The notes beneath the pieces are model-generated. The model was given only the letters and a program-made list of their open reading frames with translations, was not told the origin of the DNA and did not search any database. From Aquimarina sp. AU58 (GTDB lineage Bacteria; Bacteroidota; Bacteroidia; Flavobacteriales; Flavobacteriaceae), in NCBI RefSeq assembly GCF_900312745.1, contig NZ_OMPD01000014.1:1116001-1180000 (forward strand): DNA of 64,000 nucleotides, given 5' to 3'. The position numbers were made by a program, and so were the translations under genes. Position 1 is the first letter of the stretch, and the number at the start of each line of letters is the position of its first letter. Positions 7,597-16,798 of the stretch are shown in pieces.

Positions 7597-8631
7597 TTAT
7601 TTAACAATTTTTACAATACCTCTATCAATAATATCTAATGCTGTTGTGATGTTAGACATATCAGTAAACAACTCATCTGTTTTTCCTGAATGATGACTAT
7701 GCCCAATTGGCTCGAATAAAAAGTTCTTAGACAGCCCAAATTTATCTAAATCTACATCAACTGCATAAACAATAGCAGGTTGACCAACTCTACCCGAACC
7801 ACTATAAATACTATCATTTGGAAAACGGTCTTTACTATAATACTTGTTCCAGTTAAATGATTGATTGACCTCCATTAAAACTCTAAATTTTTTCAATTTT
7901 CCGAGTTTCGCTTTAGAATTAATGATGAAATCATAGGTTGGAGTTGCACCAGAAACTGCATCGATATCGTAAGCTTTTCCTAAAGGAATAAATAATCCGT
8001 CAGAAGCTCTAATGCCTCTTTTGTGCGACCAATATGGTAGCGATTCTGGACGACGAACAATAGCGGGTTTCCAAATTCCGTTTTTGTCTGGTTTACCATT
8101 TACATACTTGCTTGTTGCAATAGATTTGGGCACAAATAAACTTTCAATATAATTTCCGTCTATATCTTCTACCCAAATTACCATCATTGCATAACGAAAT
8201 GCGTCCCCTATTTTTACATCTATCTCTACCGCAACTTCGTTAATTTCCTTTTTTATGATAATACTTTGTGTTCCGTCTTCTAATGTTTCTTTTCCTTGTA
8301 GGCTATTACGATATTCATTTCCGAAATCGTAAATTTTGTTAAATCCAGAAATATTAAATAATAATCCTGTGAATAAAATTCCTGCAATAAAAAGTAATGT
8401 GATAAAACGAACATTCAAAAAGTTATTCTTTGAATTTATACTATACATTTTTAATGGCTTTATATTGTTGATGATATGAAAAACTACCAAAATTGAAAAT
8501 AGAAAACCAAAGACTGTATGTATTGATGCCGTAATTTTGTAATAAGGTTTTATATACATTAAAACTCCTGTTATGCTTACTATTAAAAATATTAGTGCAA
8601 TGCTTATACTTACTAATTTTCTAAATTTCAT
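7597..8631 (-). CDS. DUF4405 cytochrome-like membrane protein with FMN-attachment-like motif
   Basis: The N-terminal part has three membrane helices (about residues 6-27, 36-56 and 74-94) with His38 and His52 spaced as in the heme b-binding DUF4405 (flavinylation-associated cytochrome) family. The larger C-terminal part is extracytoplasmic; its RRPESLPYW segment recalls DUF2271. It contains DAVSGATPT, with SGAT at 227-230 matching the core of the FMN-transferase (ApbE) target motif. I infer a membrane redox protein moving electrons from heme to a covalently bound flavin. It is the last gene of a minus-strand set, 93 bp after the DUF5916 gene. No flavin transferase gene is in the window. Confidence 0.7.
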   Translation of the reverse strand: MKFRKLVSISIALIFLIVSITGVLMYIKPYYKITASIHTVFGFLFSILVVFHIINNIKPLKMYSINSKNNFLNVRFITLLFIAGILFTGLLFNISGFNKIYDFGNEYRNSLQGKETLEDGTQSIIIKKEINEVAVEIDVKIGDAFRYAMMVIWVEDIDGNYIESLFVPKSIATSKYVNGKPDKNGIWKPAIVRRPESLPYWSHKRGIRASDGLFIPLGKAYDIDAVSGATPTYDFIINSKAKLGKLKKFRVLMEVNQSFNWNKYYSKDRFPNDSIYSGSGRVGQPAIVYAVDVDLDKFGLSKNFLFEPIGHSHHSGKTDELFTDMSNITTALDIIDRGIVKIVK

Positions 8632-8724
8632 CTGTTCTTTTTTATTGTTCTTTATATGCCAGATAGAACTTGTTATTGATCATATCGGTTGGTATTAATC
8701 AAATTATTATGACTCTTTCATAAT

Positions 8725-10905
8725 TTAAAAATCAAAACGGTAATTGGCTTTAAATGCCACACCCCAATTAGTTCTTGAGATATGTTTATTGAAGTTATCG
8801 GTAACGACAAAATAGATATAGGATAATGGTTTATATTCCCATTGCAAACGACTGTTAATATTGAAGTTATTTTGTTGAGTATTATACTGCACATAAGTTG
8901 TCCAATTCAAACGATTACTAAAAAATACTTCGCCTGTAAAACGTGCTAAATGAAATGTGTCTTTTCCTAGATTTTCAAGATCGATATGATTCAATGAATA
9001 ATTAATGTTTAATTGTGCAAAAGGTAAAAGGCGATACCCTAAAACAGTTTCAAAACCACTTCTTTTTCCATTAAAATATCCGCCATGAAAAACTTCAGTT
9101 GCATAATAGAAATTTTTGTTACCTGAACGGTTATCGTATCCAATTTTAGCATCGATTGTATTGTAAATGCCTGGTTGAATAGGATTACCACTATTTAAAA
9201 TATCAAATCCGTATTGAAGATTGAAGTAATTATGTGTCAAATTAAAAAATAAAGATGACAAATTCTTCTTAAACCAGACAGAATTACCCAATACTGTAGC
9301 CATCTCGGTAAGTGTGCCTTTGCTATTCCAAAATGTATCATTTACTACCGACAAATAACGAAAACGATCTATAGAATTAGATTTTATTGGATAATAATTT
9401 TTTTGAAAAACGAAATAAGAATCTAAATACGAATCTCGAATGACCAGGTTGTTTATGGCATCATAATTATAAAGTCTTGGTGTAAAACCAACATCGGCTA
9501 TAAAGTTTTTGTCTACCGTTTTAAATGCACCTTTAACATAAGTTTTTCGTGTGTTGTATTGCCCTTCGATATTGAAAAAGTTATTGTTTGAATTGATATT
9601 ATTGCTAAAGCTTTTTCCGTAGTTCGTCTGTGCTGACCATAAATTGTTTTTTGATTTGTAATTTAAGTTCAAGCCAAAAACACGATTGTAATCGTTTTTA
9701 AAATCAAATCTGTCGGTTTGCTGTCTGTTTACCCAATATGCTGTGGTTGTAAATGCTCTTGATAATTTTTGTCGACCCACCACAACAGCATAATTTTGTG
9801 CGTCGTTTCCATCAGCTTTTTCGGTTTGAGCATTTAAAATTCCGATACGTGTATTAGGCGAAACATTTCCCGAAAGCTTTAATCCAAATTGCATATCGGT
9901 CGTTCCGCCGATTATTCGAGAGTAAAATGGATTGACACCAAAGGCTCCTAAATTATTAAACAGATCACTGTTTTCTAAAAAGAAATTTCTTCGTTCTGGA
10001 AAATTAACTGCAAAACGGGTTAAATTAACTACTTGTTGGTCAACATCTACTTGCGAAAAATCAGGATTAATAGTCGTATCTAATCGTAATGAAGACGTGA
10101 TATTATACTGTGCATCTATGCTTGGTTTAAAGGTAGATTCATCTGTATTATTAGCAACATCTTTTTCGTAATTATACGCTACCGAAGGGACTAACATAAA
10201 TTTTGAAGTATTGGTTTTGGGTAAATTTTCAATAATCACATCTTCTGTAAAACGTAAATCAAACTGAAAAAAGTTACGTGGCATATCGGTATATGTCATC
10301 CATAAATTTGTTTTAAAATCTCTATAGAAGAATTGAATTCCCCAAGTATTGTTATTTATATCAAAATTTAATGCTTTAAACGGAATTTCTATTTCATATA
10401 CTTTTTTAGTTCCTTCAACCGAAGTTTGCGAATACCAAATGGCATTCCAGCTTTCATTAAAATTGTAGCCTGTTCCGTTAAAGTCTACCAGCGCATCTAC
10501 TTGTGTATTTGCTGCGTTCAGTGTAAAATAATAGCCGTTATTTTCTTTATTGAATGGATCAAGTACAATTCCAAAAGCATCACTACTTACAACAGCATCT
10601 CCGTGATTATCACGCTTTAATGTGCTAATTTTACTTTGTAATGTCGTATCGTAATATGCAACACCTATATAGAGATTTTTACCATCATGAAATACCCTCA
10701 CTTCTGTTTTGTTTAGTGCTTTACCTTCATCGTTGGGGTAATAATTATTAAAATCTGTAAACATTTGAATATTTTGCCAAATAGGTTCATTCAATTTTCC
10801 GTCAATTTTTACAGATTCTACAGAAAAAGGAATTGTTTTATTTTGAGAATATCCACAGAAATAGAAACCGATGACCGCTAAAAAAATGAATAGTTTAGTT
10901 TTCAT
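8725..10905 (-). CDS. CBM9-like / DUF5916 outer-membrane protein
   Basis: A signal peptide (MKTKLFIFLAVIGFYFCGYS) is followed by a carbohydrate-binding family 9-like beta-sandwich (VKIDGKLNEPIW, VRVFHDGKNLYIGV) over roughly residues 25-220. The remaining 500 residues are the DUF5916 region, which looks like an outer-membrane beta-barrel: NPDFSQVDVDQQVVNLTRF, PERRNFFLENSDLF, many alternating aromatic strands, and a C-terminal phenylalanine (NYRFDF). Members are widespread in Bacteroidota and often sit near peptidases or regulators; their substrate is unknown. The start overlaps the preceding propeller gene by 11 bp, so the two are probably co-transcribed. Confidence 0.85.
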   Translation of the reverse strand: MKTKLFIFLAVIGFYFCGYSQNKTIPFSVESVKIDGKLNEPIWQNIQMFTDFNNYYPNDEGKALNKTEVRVFHDGKNLYIGVAYYDTTLQSKISTLKRDNHGDAVVSSDAFGIVLDPFNKENNGYYFTLNAANTQVDALVDFNGTGYNFNESWNAIWYSQTSVEGTKKVYEIEIPFKALNFDINNNTWGIQFFYRDFKTNLWMTYTDMPRNFFQFDLRFTEDVIIENLPKTNTSKFMLVPSVAYNYEKDVANNTDESTFKPSIDAQYNITSSLRLDTTINPDFSQVDVDQQVVNLTRFAVNFPERRNFFLENSDLFNNLGAFGVNPFYSRIIGGTTDMQFGLKLSGNVSPNTRIGILNAQTEKADGNDAQNYAVVVGRQKLSRAFTTTAYWVNRQQTDRFDFKNDYNRVFGLNLNYKSKNNLWSAQTNYGKSFSNNINSNNNFFNIEGQYNTRKTYVKGAFKTVDKNFIADVGFTPRLYNYDAINNLVIRDSYLDSYFVFQKNYYPIKSNSIDRFRYLSVVNDTFWNSKGTLTEMATVLGNSVWFKKNLSSLFFNLTHNYFNLQYGFDILNSGNPIQPGIYNTIDAKIGYDNRSGNKNFYYATEVFHGGYFNGKRSGFETVLGYRLLPFAQLNINYSLNHIDLENLGKDTFHLARFTGEVFFSNRLNWTTYVQYNTQQNNFNINSRLQWEYKPLSYIYFVVTDNFNKHISRTNWGVAFKANYRFDF

Positions 10906-11764
10906 CTATAAGTCGATAAGCGGTTAATTTATGTTGTAACATAGCAGGTACTAATACCATTTTTAATTCGGGGATGTAGGCAATGTCGGCAGAATTAACT
11001 TTTTCTTTTGTAGTATCTAAAAGGATGGTTTTATCACCATTTTTAGTTACATAATGTATTATTCCTTCCCAACTCGAAATTAAATAATCATCATTACCAA
11101 TGGCTATAATTCCATCAGGGTTTGATATGTCTTTTGCTACTGTTTTTGAGGTTTTGGTTTTTAAGTTATAACTCTTAATTGTCTTGTCTCCCAGGCCAAT
11201 GAGGATATTTCCTTTTTCATATAACACTCCGTTTGGCCATTCTAAATCATTCTTTAAAATGGTTACTATTCCATCTTTTAGGACGAATAATTTTCCGCTT
11301 TTTGTTCCACTTCCATAGATAGCTCCATCTTCGCTTGATGTTAAATCATTGATACGTTCTGTACCTTCAATTTTATGTCTCTTAATTATTTTTGATGTAT
11401 TGATATCGATCTCTAAAACAGTATCAAAATCAGCAACAAATAACTTACCCTTATAAATAGCTGTTCCTGTTGGTCCTTCGATGTTATCAATCCATTTATG
11501 GTTTTTGATTTTTCCGTTTATATCAACTTTACTTATAAACCCTTTTCCGTTAGGTTTCATCCAATGTCCATTAATGCTTGTAACATAAAGTATAGTATTC
11601 CTTTTGTCATAAATAGCAGATTCTAAATCATTTAAAACGGTATCGGTTTCCCACAGTTTTATCAGTTTTGGATTCTTTAATGACTTTGTAAAACTTGATT
11701 TTTGTGAAGTACATAATTGTACCGAAAAAGCAGTAATTACTACTAAAACTAAAATAGCTCTCAT
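10895..11764 (-). CDS. Exported SMP-30/gluconolactonase-like beta-propeller protein
   Basis: The protein has an N-terminal signal sequence (MRAILVLVVITAFSVQLCTS) and then repeated propeller blades, such as DLESAIYDKRNTILYVTS, GPTGTAIYKGKLFVADFD, INDLTSSEDGAIYGSG and NPDGIIAIGNDDYLISSW. This pattern is that of SMP-30/lactonase-type six-bladed propellers. I chose the ATG at 11764; the longer frame to 11788 depends on a TTG and would add eight residues before the signal peptide. It heads a minus-strand operon with the DUF5916 and DUF4405 genes and is divergent from a LytS/LytTR pair, which may regulate it. The substrate cannot be stated. Confidence 0.8.
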   Translation of the reverse strand: MRAILVLVVITAFSVQLCTSQKSSFTKSLKNPKLIKLWETDTVLNDLESAIYDKRNTILYVTSINGHWMKPNGKGFISKVDINGKIKNHKWIDNIEGPTGTAIYKGKLFVADFDTVLEIDINTSKIIKRHKIEGTERINDLTSSEDGAIYGSGTKSGKLFVLKDGIVTILKNDLEWPNGVLYEKGNILIGLGDKTIKSYNLKTKTSKTVAKDISNPDGIIAIGNDDYLISSWEGIIHYVTKNGDKTILLDTTKEKVNSADIAYIPELKMVLVPAMLQHKLTAYRLIDEN

Positions 11765-11962
11765 AATTGTATTTATTTTGTAGATCAAAACTACAGTCCA
11801 ATTGAGCTGTGATTTTAAAAAGAGGACAAGGCATGAGTTTTAGTGTACATAAACCTCAAAACATATTTGTAACTCGTATAGGCTTGTTTGTATTCTTATT
11901 TTACTTGTTCGTACACAAATTATTATATATAGGCAGCTTTGTTGTATTTTTATGAGTTGAAA

Positions 11963-13027
11963 ATGAAGCGTTTTTTTAAAATATTTAACCTACCTGTTTA
12001 TAAACACACTCTATTTTGGATTGTTGTTTTCTTGTTCTACACAACATCTGCAAGAGAGCGGTTTAATACTACAGAAGAAATTATAGTAACCTATTTTTTT
12101 CACGTGGTTTTTCAGATTATGATTGCGTATACAGTATTATATTTTATTGTATCGAATTATCAAAAAAACAAGAGTATTGTTAAACTTATCGCTTCAATTA
12201 TCGTGTTATTTTTCTTCATTAATTTTTTATATGTTTCTATAAGAATGTCTTTTCTTGAAAAAGCATACCCTGATTGCTATAAAGTGTTTTTAGATAAAAA
12301 CGGATATCTTACGTTTTGGGAACGGATCTTCGATTTAAAAACTATTTTCTTTCACTTACCACTGTTTTATTTACAGCCATTATTTTTTTTGGTTGGGTTA
12401 ACGTTTTATGAAAACCAGTACAAGCTTTCGAAAATTAGAGAACAGAAAAATGCAGTGGAATTAAAAGTGTTAAAACACCAGTTAAATCCTCATTTCTTAT
12501 TCAATACGTTAAATAATCTGTATGTGTTGTCTGTAGAAAAATCTGATAAAGCACCAGAAATCATTGAAAAACTTTCTGATATATTAGATTATATGCTATA
12601 CGGTAGTGATAAAAAATTTGTACCTATTCAAAAAGAAATTGAACTTATTGAAAATTATTTAGCTTTAGAACAAGTGCGTTATGAAGATAGAGTTTTGGTG
12701 TCGTTTAATAACTCAATAATCGAAAATATTAAAATAGCACCTTTATTACTATTAACATTTATAGAAAATTCTTTTAAACACGGTGTAAGTCAGGAACTAA
12801 AAATGGCAGCTGTAAAAATTGATTTATCTTCTGAAAAAGAGCACATAATTTTCAATATTTTTAATACTAAACCTTTGTCAACAGTAGAAAAATTAATTCA
12901 AAAAAAATCGATAGGCTTAACCAATGTAGAACAACAACTTAATTTATTATATCCTGATGCTTACGATTTAAAAATTGAAGAAACGTCGAAAAGTTTTTCA
13001 GTAAATTTAAAACTCAAAAAACATTAA
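11963..13027 (+). CDS. LytS-type sensor histidine kinase
   Basis: Four hydrophobic segments occupy roughly the first 150 residues. They are followed by a His_kinase domain with the phosphoacceptor motif LKHQLNPHFLFNTLNN (His about residue 177 from this start) and a HATPase domain with FIENSFKHGV as the N-box and KKSIGLTNVEQQLNLLY. This is the short-loop LytS/YehU class that pairs with LytTR regulators. I prefer the ATG at 11963 over a TTG at 11939, because the ATG directly precedes the basic membrane-entry segment. It ends 2 bp before its response regulator and is divergent from the SMP-30-like operon. Confidence 0.92.
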   Translation: MKRFFKIFNLPVYKHTLFWIVVFLFYTTSARERFNTTEEIIVTYFFHVVFQIMIAYTVLYFIVSNYQKNKSIVKLIASIIVLFFFINFLYVSIRMSFLEKAYPDCYKVFLDKNGYLTFWERIFDLKTIFFHLPLFYLQPLFFLVGLTFYENQYKLSKIREQKNAVELKVLKHQLNPHFLFNTLNNLYVLSVEKSDKAPEIIEKLSDILDYMLYGSDKKFVPIQKEIELIENYLALEQVRYEDRVLVSFNNSIIENIKIAPLLLLTFIENSFKHGVSQELKMAAVKIDLSSEKEHIIFNIFNTKPLSTVEKLIQKKSIGLTNVEQQLNLLYPDAYDLKIEETSKSFSVNLKLKKH

Positions 13028-13029
13028 AA

Positions 13030-13725
13030 ATGTACAGGTGTTTGATAATTGATGACGAAAAATTAGCAAGACAACTCATCGAAAATCATATTGCAAAAAT
13101 TGATAATTTTGAAGTTGTTTTTTCTTGTAAAAGTGCCATTGAGGCAATTAATATATTAAATTCTGAACATATAGATTTACTTTTTTTGGATGTTGAAATG
13201 CCTGTTTTATTGGGAACAGATTTTTATAAAAACCTCTTTCAAAAACCTAAAGTAATTTTTACCACTGCCTACCGAGAATATGCTGTTGAAGGATTTGAAT
13301 TAAATGCTATTGATTATTTAGTAAAACCAATAACATTCAGTAGGTTTTTTAAAGCAATAGAAAAGTTTTTAGCCTCACAAAACCACAAAACTGAAATACA
13401 AACTTCTTCAGAAACATTACAGAGCAAGAACTATATTTTTGTAACAGCAGACAGAAAGCAGGTCAAAGTACAGTTTGATGATATTCTATTTGTAGAAAGT
13501 GTAAAAAACTATATTAAAATTAGAACTGAAAATAAATCACTCCTTGTTAAATTTAGTATTTCTTCATTTCAAGAAGTGTTGGATGCTCGTTTTCTTCGTG
13601 TTCATCGTTCATTTATTATCAATAAAGATAAAATAACGGCCTATACAAAACACGATATTGAAATTGGTACTATTGAAATTCCTATTGGAGAGATGTATAA
13701 AAATATTTTAACCCAAATAAAATAA
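13030..13725 (+). CDS. LytTR-family response regulator
   Basis: The N-terminal receiver has the acidic pair IIDDE (7-11), phosphoacceptor Asp54 in LLFLDVEMP and the conserved Lys in YLVKPI. The C-terminal half is a LytTR DNA-binding domain (FVTADRKQVKVQFDDILFVE, FLRVHRSFIINKDKI). It follows its kinase by 2 bp, so both form a two-component unit. Targets of such regulators are usually local; here the divergent propeller/DUF5916/DUF4405 operon is the natural candidate, but this is inference. Confidence 0.94.
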   Translation: MYRCLIIDDEKLARQLIENHIAKIDNFEVVFSCKSAIEAINILNSEHIDLLFLDVEMPVLLGTDFYKNLFQKPKVIFTTAYREYAVEGFELNAIDYLVKPITFSRFFKAIEKFLASQNHKTEIQTSSETLQSKNYIFVTADRKQVKVQFDDILFVESVKNYIKIRTENKSLLVKFSISSFQEVLDARFLRVHRSFIINKDKITAYTKHDIEIGTIEIPIGEMYKNILTQIK

Positions 13726-13777
13726 TGATATCATCAAAAAAGAAGGGAATAATGGGTAACACTTGTTAATCCTGTTT

Positions 13778-15718
13778 TTAAATAGAACTAGCTTCCTTTT
13801 TTTGATTCTTTTGGCGACTATCATATTTTACAAAAGCTTCCATAGCAGCATAATCTGCTAATCCCAAAGCATTGTATTTTTGTGCAGTATCTCTATTTCG
13901 TTCTTCGACCCGCATCCAGAATTCTCTTGAATCTTCTCCCTGAAACATGACTCCATCTTTTTGTGATTGATGGCAAAAAATAGCGTGTCGTTTTTTTAGT
14001 ACTTGATCCGGACTCATAGGTACAGCCATTTCAATTTCATGAATATCCCATTCGTGCCATGCGCCTCGATATAACCAAACCCAACAATCTTTCATATAAG
14101 GCTTTGTCTTTAACTCTTCTAAAGCCTTAAATAAAGCATCTAAGCATACTTTGTGAGTCCCATGAGGATCTGCCAGGTCACCCGCTGCATAAATCTGATG
14201 AGGTTGTATTTCTTCTATTAATTTACACATGATAGCAATGTCTACTTCTGATAGCTTGTCTTTTTTTATTTTACCTGTTTCATAAAATGGTAAATCTAAA
14301 AAATGAACATTACTATCGTTTAATCCTAAATAACGTGTTGCTGCAAATGATTCACTTCTTCTAATTAGTCCTTTTAACTGTCTTATCTCTATGGTATCTG
14401 AAGCATATTCCTTTGTATTAAACAACGTATTAATAATGTTTTGGGCTACAGTTGAATCTGAATTTAATTTTTGACCTACCTCAGCAAACTTTAAAGCTTC
14501 TTGATTTGATACGGCTATATTACCAGATGTTTGGTAAGCCACATGAACATCATGACCTTGCTCAACCAACCTATCAAAAGTACCTCCCATAGAAATCACA
14601 TCATCATCGGGATGTGGACTAAAAATAATTACTCTCTTTTTGGTTGGATTGGCTCTTTCTGGCCTATTCGTATCATCGGCGTTAGGTTTACCACCGGGCC
14701 ATCCCGTGATAGTATGTTGTAATTTATTGAACATTTTAATATTTAAATCATAAGCAGAACCTTCTTGTACTAATAATCCAGACATACCATTATCGTTGTA
14801 ATCCTTATCTGTTAGACTTAAAATACTTTTTTGAGTAACTTCGCATAGCCAGATAATTGCTTTATTCTTTAATGCATCTGTCCAGATTAATGAACTGACC
14901 AACCAAGGTGTTTTATTTCTGGTTAATTTTGATCCTGCCTCGGTGTCCAATACAAAAGTTGTGTTTTGATGCTCTTGAAGATATGTTGCGGGTACTTGGG
15001 AAGAAATATTTCCTTCTATTGTTTCTTTGATAATTGATGCTTTGTGTTGTCCCCATCCTAACAATACAATACGTTTTGCTGCTCTTACTGTAGCAATTCC
15101 CATAGTTATAGCTTTTCTGGGGACATTTTCTATACCTAAAAAAGAAGGAGTAGCATCTACTCGGGTAATATGATCTAATGTAATCATTCTTGTACCCGAG
15201 TTATAATGTGATCCTGGCTCATTGAAACCTATATGACCTGTTCTTCCTATACCTAATAATTGAAAATCTAAACCTCCTGCTTCTTTAATTTTCATTTCAT
15301 AATCTATACAATACTGATAGATACCATCACTATTTATTTTTCCATCAGGAATATGAACGTTTTCAGGAGGTATATCAATATGATCAAAGAGATGTTCATA
15401 CATGAAGTAGTAATAACTTTGTATATTTTCTATATCCATTGGATAATACTCATCTAAATTGAAGGTCATCACATTTTTAAAACTTAAACCTTCTTTATGA
15501 TGCATTCTTACCAATTCTTCATATACTTTAATCGGAGAAGAACCTGTAGCTAATCCTAAAACGCATTGTTCATTTTTTTGAGATTTTTCTTTTATAAGAT
15601 TCGCTATTTCTGTAGCCACTACTATAGAAGCTTCATTAGAATTCTTAAAAATCACATTATGTATTTTTTCAAACCTTGTTTCCTCAAATTGACCTGCTGG
15701 TTTATAATTAATCTTCAT
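13778..15718 (-). CDS. nagB: Glucosamine-6-phosphate deaminase fused to a PIG-L-type deacetylase domain
   Basis: Residues 1 to about 290 are a NagB isomerase/deaminase, with the phosphate loop LATGSSP (56-62), NLDEYYP (87-93) and GRTGHIGFNEPGS (158-170, active-site His162 and Glu167). It converts GlcN-6-P to Fru-6-P and ammonia. Residues about 360-630 are a LmbE/PIG-L domain with the zinc motif PHPDDD (368-373) and a DPHGTHKVC histidine motif, as in N-acetylglucosaminyl deacetylases. Total length is 646 against about 266 for E. coli NagB; this fusion is known in Bacteroidota. It is the last gene of the sugar kinase/nucleotidyltransferase unit and fits N-acetylhexosamine catabolism. Confidence 0.93.
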   Translation of the reverse strand: MKINYKPAGQFEETRFEKIHNVIFKNSNEASIVVATEIANLIKEKSQKNEQCVLGLATGSSPIKVYEELVRMHHKEGLSFKNVMTFNLDEYYPMDIENIQSYYYFMYEHLFDHIDIPPENVHIPDGKINSDGIYQYCIDYEMKIKEAGGLDFQLLGIGRTGHIGFNEPGSHYNSGTRMITLDHITRVDATPSFLGIENVPRKAITMGIATVRAAKRIVLLGWGQHKASIIKETIEGNISSQVPATYLQEHQNTTFVLDTEAGSKLTRNKTPWLVSSLIWTDALKNKAIIWLCEVTQKSILSLTDKDYNDNGMSGLLVQEGSAYDLNIKMFNKLQHTITGWPGGKPNADDTNRPERANPTKKRVIIFSPHPDDDVISMGGTFDRLVEQGHDVHVAYQTSGNIAVSNQEALKFAEVGQKLNSDSTVAQNIINTLFNTKEYASDTIEIRQLKGLIRRSESFAATRYLGLNDSNVHFLDLPFYETGKIKKDKLSEVDIAIMCKLIEEIQPHQIYAAGDLADPHGTHKVCLDALFKALEELKTKPYMKDCWVWLYRGAWHEWDIHEIEMAVPMSPDQVLKKRHAIFCHQSQKDGVMFQGEDSREFWMRVEERNRDTAQKYNALGLADYAAMEAFVKYDSRQKNQKKEASSI

Positions 15719-15736
15719 CTTTATTTTAATTACATT

Positions 15737-15892
15737 TTATAATACATTAGTTTTAATTCTACTCCATATTTTTAGAAGTAAATATCCAGAAACAATAGTC
15801 AATATGGTTAGTAGCAAGGCATATGTTATGTATCCATATATTTAGTATCCTGTGGCGAACATGATGCTATATATCAATACACACCCTAATAG
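15737..15892 (-). pseudogene. Fossil C-terminus of a membrane transporter (sodium:solute symporter-like)
   Basis: Between the nucleotidyltransferase and nagB the minus strand encodes about 51 codons reading LLGCVLIYSIMFATGY, an in-frame TAA at 15842-15844, then IYGYITYALLLTILTI and VSGYLLLKIWSRIKTNVL before a stop at 15737. There is no start codon or upstream coding sequence. Hydrophobic helices ending in a short basic tail look like the last segments of a secondary transporter; in Bacteroidota sugar loci a sodium:solute symporter often sits here. The family assignment is from pattern only. A large deletion of the 5' part plus a nonsense change would explain it. Confidence 0.5.
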
Positions 15893-15898
15893 CTAATT

Positions 15899-16771
15899 TT
15901 AATCCCAGCTTAATTTAGAATAATATTTGTTTAAGTATTTTTTTACTGCAACGATATCTTCTTTAGCCGTTAAATCTGGTACATGTTCAGAAAAAGGTAT
16001 TCCTATAGTTTCATTTGGATACTCTTTTAACATATTTAAAAGCACTGTTGGTAATTCTTTTTCATTTCTTTCGGGGTGAACGGGACAGTTTTTTAAATAG
16101 GGATAGATAGTACTACCATTAAATTTGAAAGCGTTCATACTAACTCGTAATTTACCTTCTTTGTCTTTATACTTATTAATCTCTTTTTGAGTAGGCTTCT
16201 CAACAATATCTAACAAATGGTTTGCCTCATCTAATTTTGCAAGTGCGAAACGTGAAATTCGTTCCGAGGAAAACTCCATTGTATCTCTATCGTAACTAAT
16301 AAACGCATTTTTACTAGATGTAGCTCTTAGGGCGAATAATACTTCTGAAGAATACAAATTATCACTGTTGCAAACGGTATAATAGTTTTCGTTTAATTCG
16401 GGATATTGCTCAACTGCCTGAAATAATGCATCTGCTGTTCCAAATGGCTTTGCCCTTCCTGCAGGAATATATTGAATAGCAAAAGAGATGTCAAGTCCAT
16501 GAAAATCATTATCCCTATCACTATTGCCATAAAATTTTTTGAATAATTCACCTTTTTCACTTATGATGATATAAACCTTTTTATAGCCTGCAAGTTTTAC
16601 ATTATATAACAGATAATCCATAAGAGGGCGTCCATTTGGACCAACACCAATAAGGCCTTTACTTCTTTTATTTGCTTGTTTAATTTCTTCATCGCTTAAA
16701 CCCTTAAATGAAGTTTGTTTCTTCATTCTGGATGAGGTGCCTCCAGCCAAAATTATTAAGTTTCTATGCAT
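15899..16771 (-). CDS. Sugar-phosphate nucleotidyltransferase-like protein
   Basis: The protein has the NTP_transferase fold. The nucleotide-binding loop LILAGGTSSRM is at residues 6-16, and a segment YYTVCNSDNLYS carries the metal-binding acidic residue region. A lid region GPNGRPLMDYLLYN follows an insertion. The C-terminal third (VEKPTQKEIN, VSMNAFKFNG) is like that of glucose-1-phosphate uridylyl- or mannose-1-phosphate guanylyltransferases. It would activate a sugar-1-phosphate to an NDP-sugar. It lies 27 bp after the GHMP kinase gene, so together they may act as a salvage pair (sugar to sugar-1-P to NDP-sugar). The sugar and nucleotide cannot be read from sequence alone. Confidence 0.8.
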   Translation of the reverse strand: MHRNLIILAGGTSSRMKKQTSFKGLSDEEIKQANKRSKGLIGVGPNGRPLMDYLLYNVKLAGYKKVYIIISEKGELFKKFYGNSDRDNDFHGLDISFAIQYIPAGRAKPFGTADALFQAVEQYPELNENYYTVCNSDNLYSSEVLFALRATSSKNAFISYDRDTMEFSSERISRFALAKLDEANHLLDIVEKPTQKEINKYKDKEGKLRVSMNAFKFNGSTIYPYLKNCPVHPERNEKELPTVLLNMLKEYPNETIGIPFSEHVPDLTAKEDIVAVKKYLNKYYSKLSWD

Positions 16772-16798
16772 GGGATAATTTATTTTTGTTTATTATTT

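Noticed and set aside
11939..11962. TTG start for the LytS-type kinase
   Set aside because: The ATG at 11963 directly precedes the basic membrane-entry segment and is the likelier start.
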